Part shown: in pieces, positions 28,791 through 39,998 of the stretch
Layout of the letters: each line of letters starts with the position of its first letter
How positions within the stretch are numbered: the first letter of the stretch is position 1
Assembly (NCBI RefSeq): GCF_020164785.1
Contig: NZ_JAIUGX010000003.1
Span: 310,001-374,000 of the forward strand
Source: Mesorhizobium sp. ES1-1
Lineage (GTDB): Bacteria; Pseudomonadota; Alphaproteobacteria; Rhizobiales; Rhizobiaceae
Length of the DNA stretch: 64,000 bases
Direction: 5' to 3'
Translations under genes and position numbers: made by a program
The notes under the pieces: generated by a model
What the model was told of the DNA's origin: nothing
Database searches by the model: none
The model's input: the letters and a program-made list of their open reading frames with translations, nothing else

Positions 28791-30218
28791 TTAGCCGGCT
28801 CTCATCATGCGCGCGGCGAAAAAGCCGTCCAGCCCGGAGCGTTCGGGCGTGCCGAGGTCGAGGTCGGCGGGTGTGGTGCGCAGCGTGCCTTGCGGCGTCA
28901 GGAATGCATCAATGCCCTGAATCTCGCCCTGCCCCACCGGATCGTGGGTGATTGCGGGGGTAGCGGCCAGAAAGGCGCGGTAGAGCTCCTCCCCCTCGAG
29001 CGGATCGAGCGAGCAATTGGAAAAGACGATCCGGCCGCCGGGCCTGACCAGGGTGACGGCGCGAGCCAGCAGCCGCTCTTGCAGGCCGGCGAGCTTTTCG
29101 ACGTCGGCGGCGGTCTTGGTCCAAGGCACGTCGGGATGGCGCCGCACCGTACCGGTCGACGAGCAGGGCGCGTCGAGGAGCACCGCGTCGAACAGCTCCG
29201 CCGGCTCGTATTTGAGCAGGTCGGCCTGGACGATCTCGGCCGACAGACCAAGACGCTCAAGGTTGGCCGCAAGCCGAACCAGTCGGTTCTTCGAGGTGTC
29301 GACGGCGGTCACCCTGGCGCCTGCGAGAATGAGTTGCGCGGTCTTGCCGCCGGGCGCCGCGCAAAGGTCGGCGACACGCAATCCCGCGATGTCGCCGAAC
29401 AGCCGCGCCGGCAGGCTGGCAGCCGCATCCTGCACCCACCAGGCGCCGTCGGCGAAGCCCGGCAGTTCGGGGATGGCGCCGGCAGCATTTTCCACGCGCA
29501 CGGTGCCGGTCGGCAGGACGATGCCGCCCAGTTTTTCGGCCCACAGTTCGGGATTGGTCTTGACCGTGAAGTCCACCGGCGCCTCAACGCGGTGGGCTTG
29601 GAGGATCTGCCTGGCCTTTTCGGTGCCGTATGTGGATTTGAGCCGGTCGGAAAACCATCCCGGGGCTTCGTCGGTGGCGGCAAGGGCTGCCGGCAGTTCG
29701 GTCTCCTTGGCGCGGGCCAGCGTGCGCAGCACGCCGTTGACGAGGCCGGAGAAGCGCTGCGTGCGCGGATCGGACTTGGCGTGGGTCACGGCGAGGTCGA
29801 CGGCGGCGCTGTCGGGAATGTCGAGGAACAGGATTTGTGCAGCCGCCACATGCAGGATGTGCGACAGCGCGGTGGCGTTGGGCGGCAGCGACTTTTCCAG
29901 GCGGCGCGCCAGCAGCCCCGTGATCGTCATGCGATAGCGCAGTGCGGTGACCAGGATGGCGCGAACCAGACCACGATCGCGCAGATCGAGCGCCCTGTAT
30001 TGCGGGTGGCCGTTCTCGTGATCGGTCAGTCCATCGAGCGGCGTTCTGGCGTCGATGACAGCGGCAAGCAGTCGCGCCGCCGCCTTGCGGGCGGCGAGGC
30101 CGGCAACGAATTCGCCGTCTTCCCTATGTTCTGGATTAGCTGAAAACGTACGTCGAGGACCCCTGTCGGCCACGCTCACGACCACCGGCCTCTGGGCCCT
30201 GTCGGATTGCGACCCCAT
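28791..30218 (-). CDS. rsmB: 16S rRNA m5C methyltransferase RsmB
   Basis: This 475-residue protein has an N-terminal NusB-like RNA-binding domain (about residues 40-170) and a Rossmann methyltransferase domain. It methylates a cytosine in 16S rRNA. SAM-binding motif I reads [14 protein letters not shown], motif IV with a catalytic Cys reads [15 protein letters not shown], and motif VI with the second Cys reads [13 protein letters not shown]. The ATG at 30218 lies 43 bases inside the end of htpX, so the two are probably translationally coupled; a later GTG is possible. The family is clear. Confidence 0.92.
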   Translation of the reverse strand: MGSQSDRAQRPVVVSVADRGPRRTFSANPEHREDGEFVAGLAARKAAARLLAAVIDARTPLDGLTDHENGHPQYRALDLRDRGLVRAILVTALRYRMTITGLLARRLEKSLPPNATALSHILHVAAAQILFLDIPDSAAVDLAVTHAKSDPRTQRFSGLVNGVLRTLARAKETELPAALAATDEAPGWFSDRLKSTYGTEKARQILQAHRVEAPVDFTVKTNPELWAEKLGGIVLPTGTVRVENAAGAIPELPGFADGAWWVQDAAASLPARLFGDIAGLRVADLCAAPGGKTAQLILAGARVTAVDTSKNRLVRLAANLERLGLSAEIVQADLLKYEPAELFDAVLLDAPCSSTGTVRRHPDVPWTKTAADVEKLAGLQERLLARAVTLVRPGGRIVFSNCSLDPLEGEELYRAFLAATPAITHDPVGQGEIQGIDAFLTPQGTLRTTPADLDLGTPERSGLDGFFAARMMRAG

Positions 30219-31198
30219 GGATTGGGCTTCGGCTTGTCAGGTTCGGCTGGGGGAACCGGCCGCGCAGCCCTGTCCCAAGGCCCCGACGGTCCGGCTTGAT
30301 CCGCCTGCGCAGGTGTCGCGGGCTGGCGTTGCGCGTCGGCTGCGCCTTTCCCGGTCATCTCGCGCGCCATAGCCTGCAGGGCCGCGATGCGGTTATCGGT
30401 GCTCGGGTGTGTGGAAAACAGGCTGTCCATGCGCTCGCCGGAAAGGGGGTTGATAATGAAAAGATGCGCGGTTGCCGGATTGCGCTCGGCATCGGGGTTG
30501 CGGATGCGTTCGGCGCCTCGCGCGATCTTGTCAAGGGCAGAGGCCAGCCAGAGCGGGTGTCCACAGATTTCGGCGCCGCGCCGGTCGGCTTCGTATTCGC
30601 GGGTGCGGCTGACCGCCATCTGCACCACCATGGCGGCAAGGGGCGCCACGATCATAGCGGCCAGCACGCCGACAAAGCCGACCGGATTGTTGTTGTCGCG
30701 ATTGCCGCCAAGGAAGAAGGCGAAATTGCCAAGCATGGAGATGGCGCCGGCAAAGGTCGCGACGATGGTCATGGTCAGCGTGTCGCGGTGCTGGACGTGG
30801 GCGAGCTCGTGCGCCATCACGGCTGCGACCTCTTCGTGCGTCAGCGCCTGCAAGAGGCCGGTGGAGGCGGCAACCGCCGCGTTCTGCGGGTTGCGGCCGG
30901 TGGCGAAGGCGTTAGGCTGCGGGTTGTCGATCAGATAGGTTCTCGGCATTGGCAGGCCGGCCTGCTTGGCCATCGCCTCAACAATGGCGTAGTATTCCGG
31001 CGCGCTCCCTTCGTCGACCTCCACGGCGTTGTTCATCGACAGCACCATCTTGTCGGCGTTCCAATAGCTGAACAGATTGGTGCCTGCGGCGACCAGCAGC
31101 GCGATCATCATGCCGCCCGAGCCGCCGATGAGGAAACCGACGCCCATGAACAACGCCGTCATAGCGGCGAGAAGCATGGCGGTGCGCAGAGTGTTCAT
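30176..31198 (-). CDS. htpX: Membrane zinc protease HtpX
   Basis: This is a 340-residue inner-membrane M48 protease involved in quality control of membrane proteins. Two N-terminal transmembrane segments (about 5-25 and 29-47) are followed by the protease domain with HELAH at residues 130-134 and the downstream Glu in [12 protein letters not shown]. Two further hydrophobic stretches surround residue 160. The C-terminal 60 residues form a Pro/Gln-rich tail that is longer than in the E. coli protein. It is the first gene of the leftward group and is divergent from the SdhAF4-like gene. Confidence 0.95.
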   Translation of the reverse strand: MNTLRTAMLLAAMTALFMGVGFLIGGSGGMMIALLVAAGTNLFSYWNADKMVLSMNNAVEVDEGSAPEYYAIVEAMAKQAGLPMPRTYLIDNPQPNAFATGRNPQNAAVAASTGLLQALTHEEVAAVMAHELAHVQHRDTLTMTIVATFAGAISMLGNFAFFLGGNRDNNNPVGFVGVLAAMIVAPLAAMVVQMAVSRTREYEADRRGAEICGHPLWLASALDKIARGAERIRNPDAERNPATAHLFIINPLSGERMDSLFSTHPSTDNRIAALQAMAREMTGKGAADAQRQPATPAQADQAGPSGPWDRAARPVPPAEPDKPKPNPWGRNPTGPRGRWS

Positions 31199-31317
31199 CG
31201 TCGGCTCCCGTCCGGGTGGTGAGGAAAAGGGGTCGATCCTCGTCGTTGCATCGCTATATGATGGGAAACGCAGCCCGCAGTTTCAATTGACCGGGTTCAA
31301 TCCGCCGGATTTATCAC

Positions 31318-31533
31318 ATGACCGAAGACATCAGTATAATTACCGCCACCGACGAGGCACCGCAAAAGCTTCTGACGCCGGCCGCCCGCCGCGCCTTGGC
31401 CGAGGCCGAAGCCCGACGGACAGACTATCGCCAGAAGGAAGCCGCCGTGCCGAAGGAAATCGGCGGCCGCGGCGGCAAGGAGCCCGGCCGCTACGGCGAC
31501 TGGGAGGTAAAGGGCCTGACCAGCGATTTCTGA
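31318..31533 (+). CDS. SdhAF4-like protein (DUF1674)
   Basis: This is a 71-residue protein with the DUF1674 C-terminal signature GGRGGKEPGRYGDWEVKGLTSDF at its end (quoted by its blocks GGRGGKEP, RYGDWE and GLTSDF). In eukaryotes this family includes SdhAF4/Sdh8, which helps mature the flavoprotein subunit of succinate dehydrogenase. A similar role here is inferred from the family. The protein has no signal and should be cytoplasmic. It is a single gene, divergent from htpX across about 120 bases. Confidence 0.85.
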   Translation: MTEDISIITATDEAPQKLLTPAARRALAEAEARRTDYRQKEAAVPKEIGGRGGKEPGRYGDWEVKGLTSDF

Positions 31534-31568
31534 TGCCTATGACGAAAATCTAGTCGCGGAACTTCAGA

Positions 31569-32240
31569 TTAGGAAGCCGCCGCGCTTTGCCTCATCTCGA
31601 GGGCGAGGCGGCCATTGGCGTCGGTGACCACCCTGACGTCGCTGTAATTCGAAATAGTGGCGAGCGGCGTTTCCATCCTGTGCTGGTGCGTCGCGGTGAT
31701 GACGAGCACCTCGGCGCCGGCAGCCTCCCCCGCCTGAATGCCCGGAACGGCATCCTCGAAAACGAGGCAGTCGCCGGCGTCGGCGCCAAGCCTCTGCGCC
31801 GCCAGCAGGAAACAGTCCGGCGCCGGCTTGCCGTGCAGCACGTCCTCGGCGGTGATGATGGTCTCCGGAAGGGGCAGGCCCGCCGCTTCGATCCGGCGCA
31901 GCGCCAGTTCACGCGGCGAAGAAGTCACGATGGCCCAGCGCCGGCTTGGCAGCGACGCCAGGAAGGCAGCGGCGCCCGCGATCGCCTCGATGCCATCGAC
32001 ATCGGCGATTTCGGCCTGGGTGATCTCTTCGGCCTCGCGCTGCGGATCGACCCCCGGCAGCGCCAGCCGGCTGACGGTTTCGATCGCGCGTCTGCCATGC
32101 ATGGTGGGCAGAAAAGTTGCGACGTCGAGGCCGTGACGCCGCGCCCAGTCGCTCCACACACGTTCGGCCGCAGCGGTCGAATTCAGGACCGTGCCGTCCA
32201 TGTCGAAAAGAAAGGCGGCGAATTTTCTGCCGGAGAACAT
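31569..32240 (-). CDS. HAD-IA family phosphatase (sugar-phosphatase-like)
   Basis: This 223-residue HAD hydrolase has motif I FDMDGTV (residues 12-18, nucleophile Asp13), motif II TSS (in IVTSSPREL), motif III Lys in HGKPAPD and motif IV FEDAVPGIQAG. The cap is helical (subclass IA). The sequence resembles small sugar-phosphate phosphatases such as 2-deoxyglucose-6-phosphatase and YfbT; the substrate is not determined. It is convergent with the SdhAF4-like gene and divergent from the transglutaminase-like gene. Confidence 0.88.
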   Translation of the reverse strand: MFSGRKFAAFLFDMDGTVLNSTAAAERVWSDWARRHGLDVATFLPTMHGRRAIETVSRLALPGVDPQREAEEITQAEIADVDGIEAIAGAAAFLASLPSRRWAIVTSSPRELALRRIEAAGLPLPETIITAEDVLHGKPAPDCFLLAAQRLGADAGDCLVFEDAVPGIQAGEAAGAEVLVITATHQHRMETPLATISNYSDVRVVTDANGRLALEMRQSAAAS

Positions 32241-32402
32241 GGGCGTCCTTTGACGGGTGTTGACGGGAGCGCGGGCACCCTAGCGGCGTGTCCGCGGAAT
32301 GGGAAGCCGCACCTTAGGTCTTTTCAACGCCGCGCGGGAACTCCGTCAATCCTGCGGCGTTTGAACAAAACGGTTTTTCCTGGACAATCGAAAGAGGGCT
32401 AT

Positions 32403-33272
32403 ATGCTGATCCGCCTCGGCTACGAAATCGCGATCGAGTGCACCGAGGCCACACCGGTGATTTCGCTGCTGGAGATTCACAGGGACCGGCAAGCCGACAT
32501 CAAGCGCCAGACCCGCGTGCTGACGTCGCCTTCCATACCCACCACCGTCTATCAGGATCTGCATGGCAACACCTGCCGCCGCTTCACGGCGCCCGCCGGC
32601 GGGTTTCGCATCCTCTATGATGCCGTCGTCTCGGACAGTGGGGAGCCTGATGAGGTCAACACGCTGGCCAAGGAAGTGCCGGTGGCGGAGCTGCCGGACG
32701 AGGTGCTTTTCTACCTCCTGGGCAGCCGCTACTGCGAAACCGACCATCTGAGCGATCTCGCCTGGCAGCTGTTCGGCCATGTCCCTGCCGGCTGGGCCCG
32801 GGTCCAGGCGATCGTCGACTATGTCCACAACAGGCTGTCATTCGGCTATGGCTATGCCCGATCGACACGCACTGCGGCGCAGGCCCATGACGAGAGGGTC
32901 GGAGTCTGCCGCGACTTCGCCCATCTGGCGATCACGCTTTGCCGCTGCATGAACATCCCGGCCCGCTACGTGAACGGTTATCTCGGCGATATCGGCGTGC
33001 CGGCCGATCCGTCGCCGATGGATTTCTCGGCCTGGATGGAGGTGTTCCTCGACGGCAAATGGTACACGTTCGATCCCCGCCACAACACACGAAGGATGGG
33101 CCGGGTCGTCATCGCGCGTGGCCGCGACGCCACCGATGTGCCGCTGCTGCATAGTTTCGGCCCGCACCGGCTTAGCCTGTTCAAGGTCTGGACCTACGAG
33201 CAGGAAGGCAATCTGTTCAACCCACCCTATCACGGCGTCGACAGGACGGTCAGAGCCCAGATGTTGGCCTGA
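32403..33272 (+). CDS. Transglutaminase-like protein with Ser at the catalytic His position
   Basis: This 289-residue protein combines an N-terminal beta domain with a transglutaminase-like core. The nucleophile Cys169 is in RVGVCRDFAH and the Asp of the triad (Asp224) is in YTFDPRH. The position of the catalytic His is normally in a block like HAWxEV; here it reads DFSAWMEV, with Ser209. Either this branch uses another His or the enzyme is altered. Such proteins are usually cysteine proteases or amidases rather than crosslinkers. The start ATG has an AGAGGG ribosome site; the frame extends upstream through the antisense of the HAD gene and should not be used. Confidence 0.8.
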   Translation: MLIRLGYEIAIECTEATPVISLLEIHRDRQADIKRQTRVLTSPSIPTTVYQDLHGNTCRRFTAPAGGFRILYDAVVSDSGEPDEVNTLAKEVPVAELPDEVLFYLLGSRYCETDHLSDLAWQLFGHVPAGWARVQAIVDYVHNRLSFGYGYARSTRTAAQAHDERVGVCRDFAHLAITLCRCMNIPARYVNGYLGDIGVPADPSPMDFSAWMEVFLDGKWYTFDPRHNTRRMGRVVIARGRDATDVPLLHSFGPHRLSLFKVWTYEQEGNLFNPPYHGVDRTVRAQMLA

Positions 33273-33307
33273 GGGCGGATTGCCCGGATTTTCGATGCAG
33301 GTGGTCC

Positions 33308-33336
33308 GTTGCGGCACAGCAACCGTGTGCCGCAAC
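33308..33336 (+). terminator. Perfect 11-bp hairpin after the transglutaminase-like gene
   Basis: GTTGCGGCACA and TGTGCCGCAAC form a perfect stem with loop GCAACCG, 36 bases after the stop. No T-tract follows. A second small palindrome, ACGCGCT-GA-AGCGCGT, is at 33397-33412 and is followed by GTTCTTTA. Either could end transcription. The rest of this 297-base gap has no gene that I can support. Confidence 0.5.
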
Positions 33337-33569
33337 AGGACGCTCATGAGTTTCGACGTGATCAGGGCGCGAGCATGGTAAACAGGGCGTAAACGTACGC
33401 GCTGAAGCGCGTGTTCTTTAACCAGGCGCTAACCACGCTGAGTTTCGCAGTCAAACAAAAACAATGACTTGGGCGTGCTCCACATGAGCCCTCCGACCGC
33501 CCGTATCGCCCGGCTCTAATCCTGCATTGAACCTCCACGGCAGCAGGCCGAGGCAGCGGAGGGGGTTGG

Positions 33570-34988
33570 ATGCGAAATCACGGAGCTTTTGTTAAGGCGG
33601 CACGCGCTTTCGCCAGAGATCGCGGCGGGAATTTAGCGGTGTTATTCGGTCTTACCGCGTCGGTCCTGGCGCTAGGGGTCGGCTTTTCGGTCAACATAAC
33701 GCAGCTTTACAATGCCAGATCGAGCCTGCAGGGCGTGGTCGACGCCGCCGTGACGTCGACCGCGCGCGACCTGACGACCGGGGTCATCAGGGAGGCCGAT
33801 GCCAACAAATCGGTGCAGGCTTTCCTCGATGCCAACAGTCAGGCCGGCGTCCTGCAGGCCAACCAGATCGTCATGGACAGGCTGATCGTCGACAAGACCG
33901 CCAAGACGGTGCAGGCGGATGTGCATGCCGATGTCGCCCTGTATTTCCCGATGTTCGGCCTGAGCGACACGCGACGTGTCGGCGCTTCGACCACCGCGCT
34001 CTATTCCGACAAATCCATCGAAGTGGCCATGATGCTCGATGTGACAGGATCGATGGCGCAGAACGTCCGGGCCAAGACCAACAAGATCGGCGACCTGCAA
34101 ACCGCCGCTTCCGCGGCCGTGACGGATTTGCTGGACAACAATATCGATCCGAGCAATCCACGCGTGCGCGTTTCGATCATTCCCTACGCCGAGGCGGTCA
34201 ATACGGGCGGCCTGGCCGGGAGCGTCTTCGTCGAACAGAATGGCGGGCCGGATCTACCGCCGCCCGTCGATGCGCCGATTTCGGTATCCGCGGTGACAGC
34301 CCCGGACAAATGCGCCACCGAGCGCAAGGACAACGATGGCTACGCCGATTATTCCTCAGACGGGCCATCCCAGCCTCGGCGGAACAACAGCGGCAAGACC
34401 TACCTTGCCAGGGTCAACCGCGACGATCGCATGAAGACCTGCCCCAAGCCGGCGCTCATTCCGTTGACGGCGGACAAGCAGAAATTGCTCGACACGATCG
34501 CTGCCTTCAAGGCCGATGGCGTGACCGCCGGCGGCATCGCCGCGCAATGGGGCTATTATATGCTTTCACCGACCTGGCGACCGGCCATCATCGATGCAGG
34601 GCTCGGGACCGGCCCCGCCAATTTCGACCTGAAGAAGGTGGCCAAGGTCGCTATCCTGATGACGGACGGCCAGTTCAACACTGCATTCGCCGGCGGGCGC
34701 GGCGCGCCGAAATCACAGAATGCCGGCCAGATGTCGCGAAGCAATGCCGAAGGCATCTGCGCCAACATGAAACGCGACGGCATAGAGATATTCACGATCG
34801 GCTTCGATCTCGACGATCCGTCCATGACATCGACCGAAAGGGATCAGGCCAAGACGGTGCTGCAGCATTGCTCGACCGCCGACACGTCATCGCTGAAGCA
34901 TTATTACGAAGCGGCGACGGGGCCGGAACTGGACGATGCCTTCAGCGCCATTGTGCAGAACATCGAGCGGCTCACCGTCACCAAGTGA
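33570..34988 (+). CDS. TadG-like vWA-domain pilus-assembly protein
   Basis: This is a 472-residue protein. A TadE/TadG-like hydrophobic N-terminus (DRGGNLAVLFGLTASVLALGVGFSVNI, about residues 17-43) anchors it to the membrane, and a von Willebrand A domain follows. The metal site MIDAS reads DVTGSM (residues 157-162), and LMTDGQFNT is the second conserved block. In tad loci such proteins are minor pseudopilins or assembly factors, but no tad genes surround this one. The ATG follows a good GGAGGGGG ribosome site. An insertion rich in Lys, Asp and Arg around residues 235-300 is typical of rhizobial members. Confidence 0.85.
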   Translation: MRNHGAFVKAARAFARDRGGNLAVLFGLTASVLALGVGFSVNITQLYNARSSLQGVVDAAVTSTARDLTTGVIREADANKSVQAFLDANSQAGVLQANQIVMDRLIVDKTAKTVQADVHADVALYFPMFGLSDTRRVGASTTALYSDKSIEVAMMLDVTGSMAQNVRAKTNKIGDLQTAASAAVTDLLDNNIDPSNPRVRVSIIPYAEAVNTGGLAGSVFVEQNGGPDLPPPVDAPISVSAVTAPDKCATERKDNDGYADYSSDGPSQPRRNNSGKTYLARVNRDDRMKTCPKPALIPLTADKQKLLDTIAAFKADGVTAGGIAAQWGYYMLSPTWRPAIIDAGLGTGPANFDLKKVAKVAILMTDGQFNTAFAGGRGAPKSQNAGQMSRSNAEGICANMKRDGIEIFTIGFDLDDPSMTSTERDQAKTVLQHCSTADTSSLKHYYEAATGPELDDAFSAIVQNIERLTVTK

Positions 34989-35034
34989 GCCCGAGCTGAA
35001 CGAACGATCGAGCCTGGCGGCGACCAAAAAGGAA

Positions 35035-35068
35035 AAGGCCGCCGCTTCTTGGCGAAGCTGGCGGCCTT
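35035..35068 (+). terminator. Strong hairpin after the TadG-like gene
   Basis: AAGGCCGCCGCTTC and GAAGCTGGCGGCCTT form a stem of 14 pairs with one bulged T and loop TTGGC. It starts 47 bases after the stop and is followed by CCGTGTTTCC. It could also end the small minus-strand transcript that begins near 35210. Confidence 0.7.
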
Positions 35069-35135
35069 CCGTGTTTCCGTCCGTGGCGCGGCCCTTGGAG
35101 ATGACCGGTGGGTCATCCGCCGCGCATTTCGCGCC

Positions 35136-35207
35136 TTAACGGGAAGACTGCTTCCCGAAAGTGCAATCCGCTGAGGCCACGTTCTGGAAAACGAAATCAC
35201 TCGACAT
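35136..35207 (-). CDS. Candidate 23-residue protein behind a perfect Shine-Dalgarno sequence
   Basis: A short open frame encodes MSSDFVFQNVASADCTFGKQ plus SSR and stops with TAA. The ATG at 35207 is preceded by GAAAGGAGGTGATCC, a 15-base perfect complement of the usual 16S rRNA 3' end, with 7 bases between AGGAGG and ATG. Upstream on the same strand a TTGTCA (near 35267-35272) followed after 17 bases by CATTCT could be a promoter. I know no homologue. It may be a small protein or leader peptide. The rest of the 421-base gap 34989-35409 holds only the hairpin at 35035-35068. Confidence 0.5.
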   Translation of the reverse strand: MSSDFVFQNVASADCTFGKQSSR

Positions 35208-35409
35208 CGGATCACCTCCTTTCGATTTGTTGAACACACAGACAGAATGGGGTGCATTGCGGCAAATGACAAGATGCCGAACTGCAAAAAGGGCGCCGTG
35301 GCAGATCGCGGGTCATCGCCGCATGGGGTGTGGCATAGAAATTCGAGACTAATCTACAGGCTGGGAGCGGGCCCCCTAAGGCTGCGCCGGGATGGACTTC
35401 CGGCGCAGC

Positions 35410-36149
35410 TCACACGAAGCGCATGGTGTCGCCGATGGCCACTCGCGCCGCGCGGTCGACGGTGCAATAGACGCCGAAATTGTGGGCGTTGTAGCGGACC
35501 AGATTGCGCAGGATGCCCGGATCATCGTCGAATCCGTCCTGGGCGATGATGGTGAAGCCGCAGCGGCGGCAGGGGTCCGAAATCGTCAGCAACAGGTCGC
35601 CGATCGCCAGCTTGCGGCCGATCCATTCGGTTTCCGGAAAGGAACCCACGATGGCCGCCATGTCGACGACGATGTTGGGGCGAAAGCGGCGCGGATCCGG
35701 GACGCCTTGCGGATGAAGCGCCTTCAGCCTGGCCATCGACGCGGCGGTGAGAAGATGGATCGGCGCCCTGGCGTAGCGCTCGCTGGTGAACGGGCCGGAA
35801 TAATCCTGCGGAGCATCCTCGCGACGGTAGGGCCGGATCGAAGCCTCGAAGCCGAGAAAGGCCGAAAGCACACGGTCGGTTTCCGGATCGGGCGCCGGCA
35901 GCCAGTTTCCTCCCGGCACCGCAACCTCGAGGCGATTGTCCGCGTCCAGCCGAGCATGGATCAACGGCACCTTGTGCCATTTCGGCCCCCGATCCGGCCG
36001 GGCGGTTTCGCCGTCCGAGGCATCGACCAATCCGAACAGGCGGTCGCCGTCGACCGTCGTCCGGCCAACGCTGAGAGCGTCCAGCCGCTCGCCGGCGAGC
36101 GAACTCGCGGGATAGCGCCACAGGTCGGTGACGGTGCCCAATATCGACA

Positions 36150-36150
<1 letters not shown>
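35410..36150 (-). CDS. MOSC domain protein
   Basis: This 246-residue protein has an N-terminal beta-barrel (MOSC_N) part with LWRYPASSLAGERL and a MOSC domain. The family block RRFRPNIVVD and the conserved Cys region SDPCRRCGFT are present. MOSC proteins handle sulfur-carrier or molybdenum-cofactor groups (for example YcbX/YiiM and mARC). The exact substrate is unknown. Its ATG overlaps the acs stop by one base (TGATG), so it is probably translationally coupled to acs, although no functional link is established. Confidence 0.88.
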
Positions 36151-38105
<1,955 letters not shown>

Positions 38106-38403
38106 TTCCTGCATTCCTCCCGAACCAGTCCACCGGCTCGAGCCGGTGGTGCCGCGTCGAAGCGGCCGCGAATTCGGCGGCATTATTACCAGTTCCGCCA
38201 GGACGGCAATATTAGACATTCGGTTTGCGCGGCGGGATGACGCAGAGGCGTCACCTGCCGCTGTCAGCACTCGCCCTCGATCGCTGCTAAGCATCTGTTC
38301 TAGCGAAGAAAACTGTTTTTGGATACGCACAAATCAATAGACAGTTAAGCAACCGCGCGCACATTATGACGTTGGGAGGAACGGACTCAATCTGGGGATT
38401 GCC

Positions 38404-38676
38404 ATGCGTGACCATTCCGAAATGGACCTGATGCTCAAAGGCTATGGCCTGACAACGGCCAAGATCCTTTATCATTTTCCCGACCATCCGCATTTGCTGC
38501 AGAGCTTCGTCTGGCAGGACTACGATCTCGCCCCGAAATTTCCTATGCTCATCAAGTTCATCGAGTTCTGGAAGGCGAAGCTCGAAGGCCCGCTGCATTC
38601 GGTGGTCTACACGCACCAGAAGCTGATCGCGCCGAACGAATGGCGCAAGCTGGATGGAGAGTTCGTGTTGCATTAG
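38404..38676 (+). CDS. Usg family protein
   Basis: This is a 90-residue cytoplasmic protein with the Usg pattern: GYGLTTAKILYHFPDHPHLLQSFVWQDYDLAPKFP and LEGPLHSV (quoted by blocks GYGLTTAKILYH, WQDYDLAPKFP and EGPLHSV). The family is named after a gene upstream of trpF in other alphaproteobacteria and its function is not known. Here trpF is not next to it. The start is the ATG at 38404; a second in-frame ATG six codons later is possible. A RIME-like repeat begins 38 bases after the stop. Confidence 0.85.
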   Translation: MRDHSEMDLMLKGYGLTTAKILYHFPDHPHLLQSFVWQDYDLAPKFPMLIKFIEFWKAKLEGPLHSVVYTHQKLIAPNEWRKLDGEFVLH

Positions 38677-38714
38677 GAGCGGCAGTGCAGGCTCGGTTGC
38701 GTTTGGCGTCCTAC

Positions 38715-38874
38715 GGCGCCCCCTCTGTCCTGCCGGACATCTCCCCCACAAGTGGGGAGATTGGCAGCTTCGCCCCGCATCATCGGTCAAGCGTCGGGAG
38801 ATTGGCGAAACCCGAAGCAATATCCGATCTTCCCCCTCGTGGGGGAGATGTCCGGCAGGACAGAGGGGGGCGCT
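38715..38874. repeat. RIME-like palindromic element after usg
   Basis: The ends are near-perfect inverted repeats of about 36 bases: GCCCCCTCTGTCCTGCCGG and ACATCTCCCCCAC on the left, and the reverse complement on the right. It is the clearest copy of the type also seen at 6561-6720. It separates the convergent usg and aldo/keto reductase genes. Confidence 0.85.
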
Positions 38875-38909
38875 GTCCCGCTAACCTTCGGCCTGGCAGT
38901 CCGACCCGC

Positions 38910-39944
38910 TCACACTGCCGGCGGGTTGAGCCGGGCAAAACCTTCCTGCCGGCGATAGGGGAAATACGGATATGGCGCGGTGACTTCGCTGGCGGCGTCG
39001 AGTGTCTTCATCTGCTCCGGCGTCAGGGTCCAGCCAACGGCGCCGAGGTTCTGGCGCAACTGCTCTTCATTGCGGGCGCCGATGATGACGGAGGACACGG
39101 TCGGGCGCCGTAGGAGCCAGTTGATGGCGATTTGCGGCACGGTCTTGCCGGTCTGTTCTGCCACCGCGTCGAGGGCATCCATGACGCGGTAGAGATGTTC
39201 GTCCTCGACCGGCGGTCCGAAGCTTGCGGTTTCGTGAAGCCTGCTCATTGCCGGCAGGGGCTGGCCACGGCGGATCTTCCCGGTCAGCCGACCCCAGCCC
39301 AGCGGACTCCACACCAGCGCGCCAACGCCCTGGTCGAGGCCGAGCGGCATCAGCTCCCACTCATAGTCGCGGCCGACCAGAGAGTAATAGACCTGATGCG
39401 CGACGTAGCGGGCGTAGCCGTGCTTGTCGGCCTGCGCCAGAGACTTCATCACCTGCCAGCCGGAGAAATTGGAGACGCCGACATAGCGCAGCTTGCCGGC
39501 GCGAACGAGATCATCGAGCGCCGATACGACTTCCTCGACCGGCGTGCCGGCATCGAAAGCGTGCAACTGCAACAGGTCGATATAGTCCGTGCCAAGACGT
39601 TTCAGTGCCGCGTCAACCGACTTTATCAGCCGCGAACGTGACGAGCCGTAGTCGGCCGGCCCGTCGCCCATCGGCAAGGAAGTCTTGGTCGAGATCAGAA
39701 CGGCATCGCGCCGGCCCTTGATCGCTTCCCCAAGCACCTGTTCGGACGCGCCGCCCGAATAGACGTCGGCCGTGTCGAACAGATTGACGCCGGCCTCGAG
39801 GCAGATGTCGACCAGGCGTCGCGCTTCCGTGGCGTCGCTGGTGCCCCAGGCGCCGAACAGAGGACCGGAGCCGCCAAAGGTTCCAGCGCCGAATGAGAGC
39901 GCCGGCACTTTCAGGCCTGATGCGCCGAGAGATCTATAGTCCAT
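38910..39944 (-). CDS. Aldo/keto reductase
   Basis: This 344-residue NADP-dependent oxidoreductase has a TIM-barrel fold. The catalytic tetrad is visible: Asp in FDTAD, Tyr in VYSGG, Lys in ISTKTS and His in QLHAFD. The C-terminal cofactor block SSVIIGARNEEQL is present. It resembles the potassium-channel-beta-like and YajO-like groups. The substrate is unknown. A second member of the family is encoded at 42511-43560, but the two are not close copies. The start ATG at 39944 gives the usual MDYRSLGASGLKV N-terminus. Confidence 0.9.
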   Translation of the reverse strand: MDYRSLGASGLKVPALSFGAGTFGGSGPLFGAWGTSDATEARRLVDICLEAGVNLFDTADVYSGGASEQVLGEAIKGRRDAVLISTKTSLPMGDGPADYGSSRSRLIKSVDAALKRLGTDYIDLLQLHAFDAGTPVEEVVSALDDLVRAGKLRYVGVSNFSGWQVMKSLAQADKHGYARYVAHQVYYSLVGRDYEWELMPLGLDQGVGALVWSPLGWGRLTGKIRRGQPLPAMSRLHETASFGPPVEDEHLYRVMDALDAVAEQTGKTVPQIAINWLLRRPTVSSVIIGARNEEQLRQNLGAVGWTLTPEQMKTLDAASEVTAPYPYFPYRRQEGFARLNPPAV

Positions 39945-39998
39945 TTTTCACTCCTGATGGATGGAAACGAGGTTCTGATCCGGCTTTACCGGCGGGTG

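Noticed and set aside
31290..31312. A GGGTTCAATCC-like T-arm before the SdhAF4-like gene
   Set aside because: The flanking bases do not form a 5-bp T stem and there is no acceptor or anticodon stem. It is not a tRNA.
33273..33569. Possible small RNA in the gap before the TadG-like gene
   Set aside because: Two hairpins are present, but no promoter pattern or T-tract defines a transcript. Only the hairpins are annotated.
35209..35224. A 15-base match to the 3' end of 16S rRNA on the plus strand
   Set aside because: No other 16S sequence is next to it. It is better explained as the complement of a Shine-Dalgarno sequence on the minus strand.
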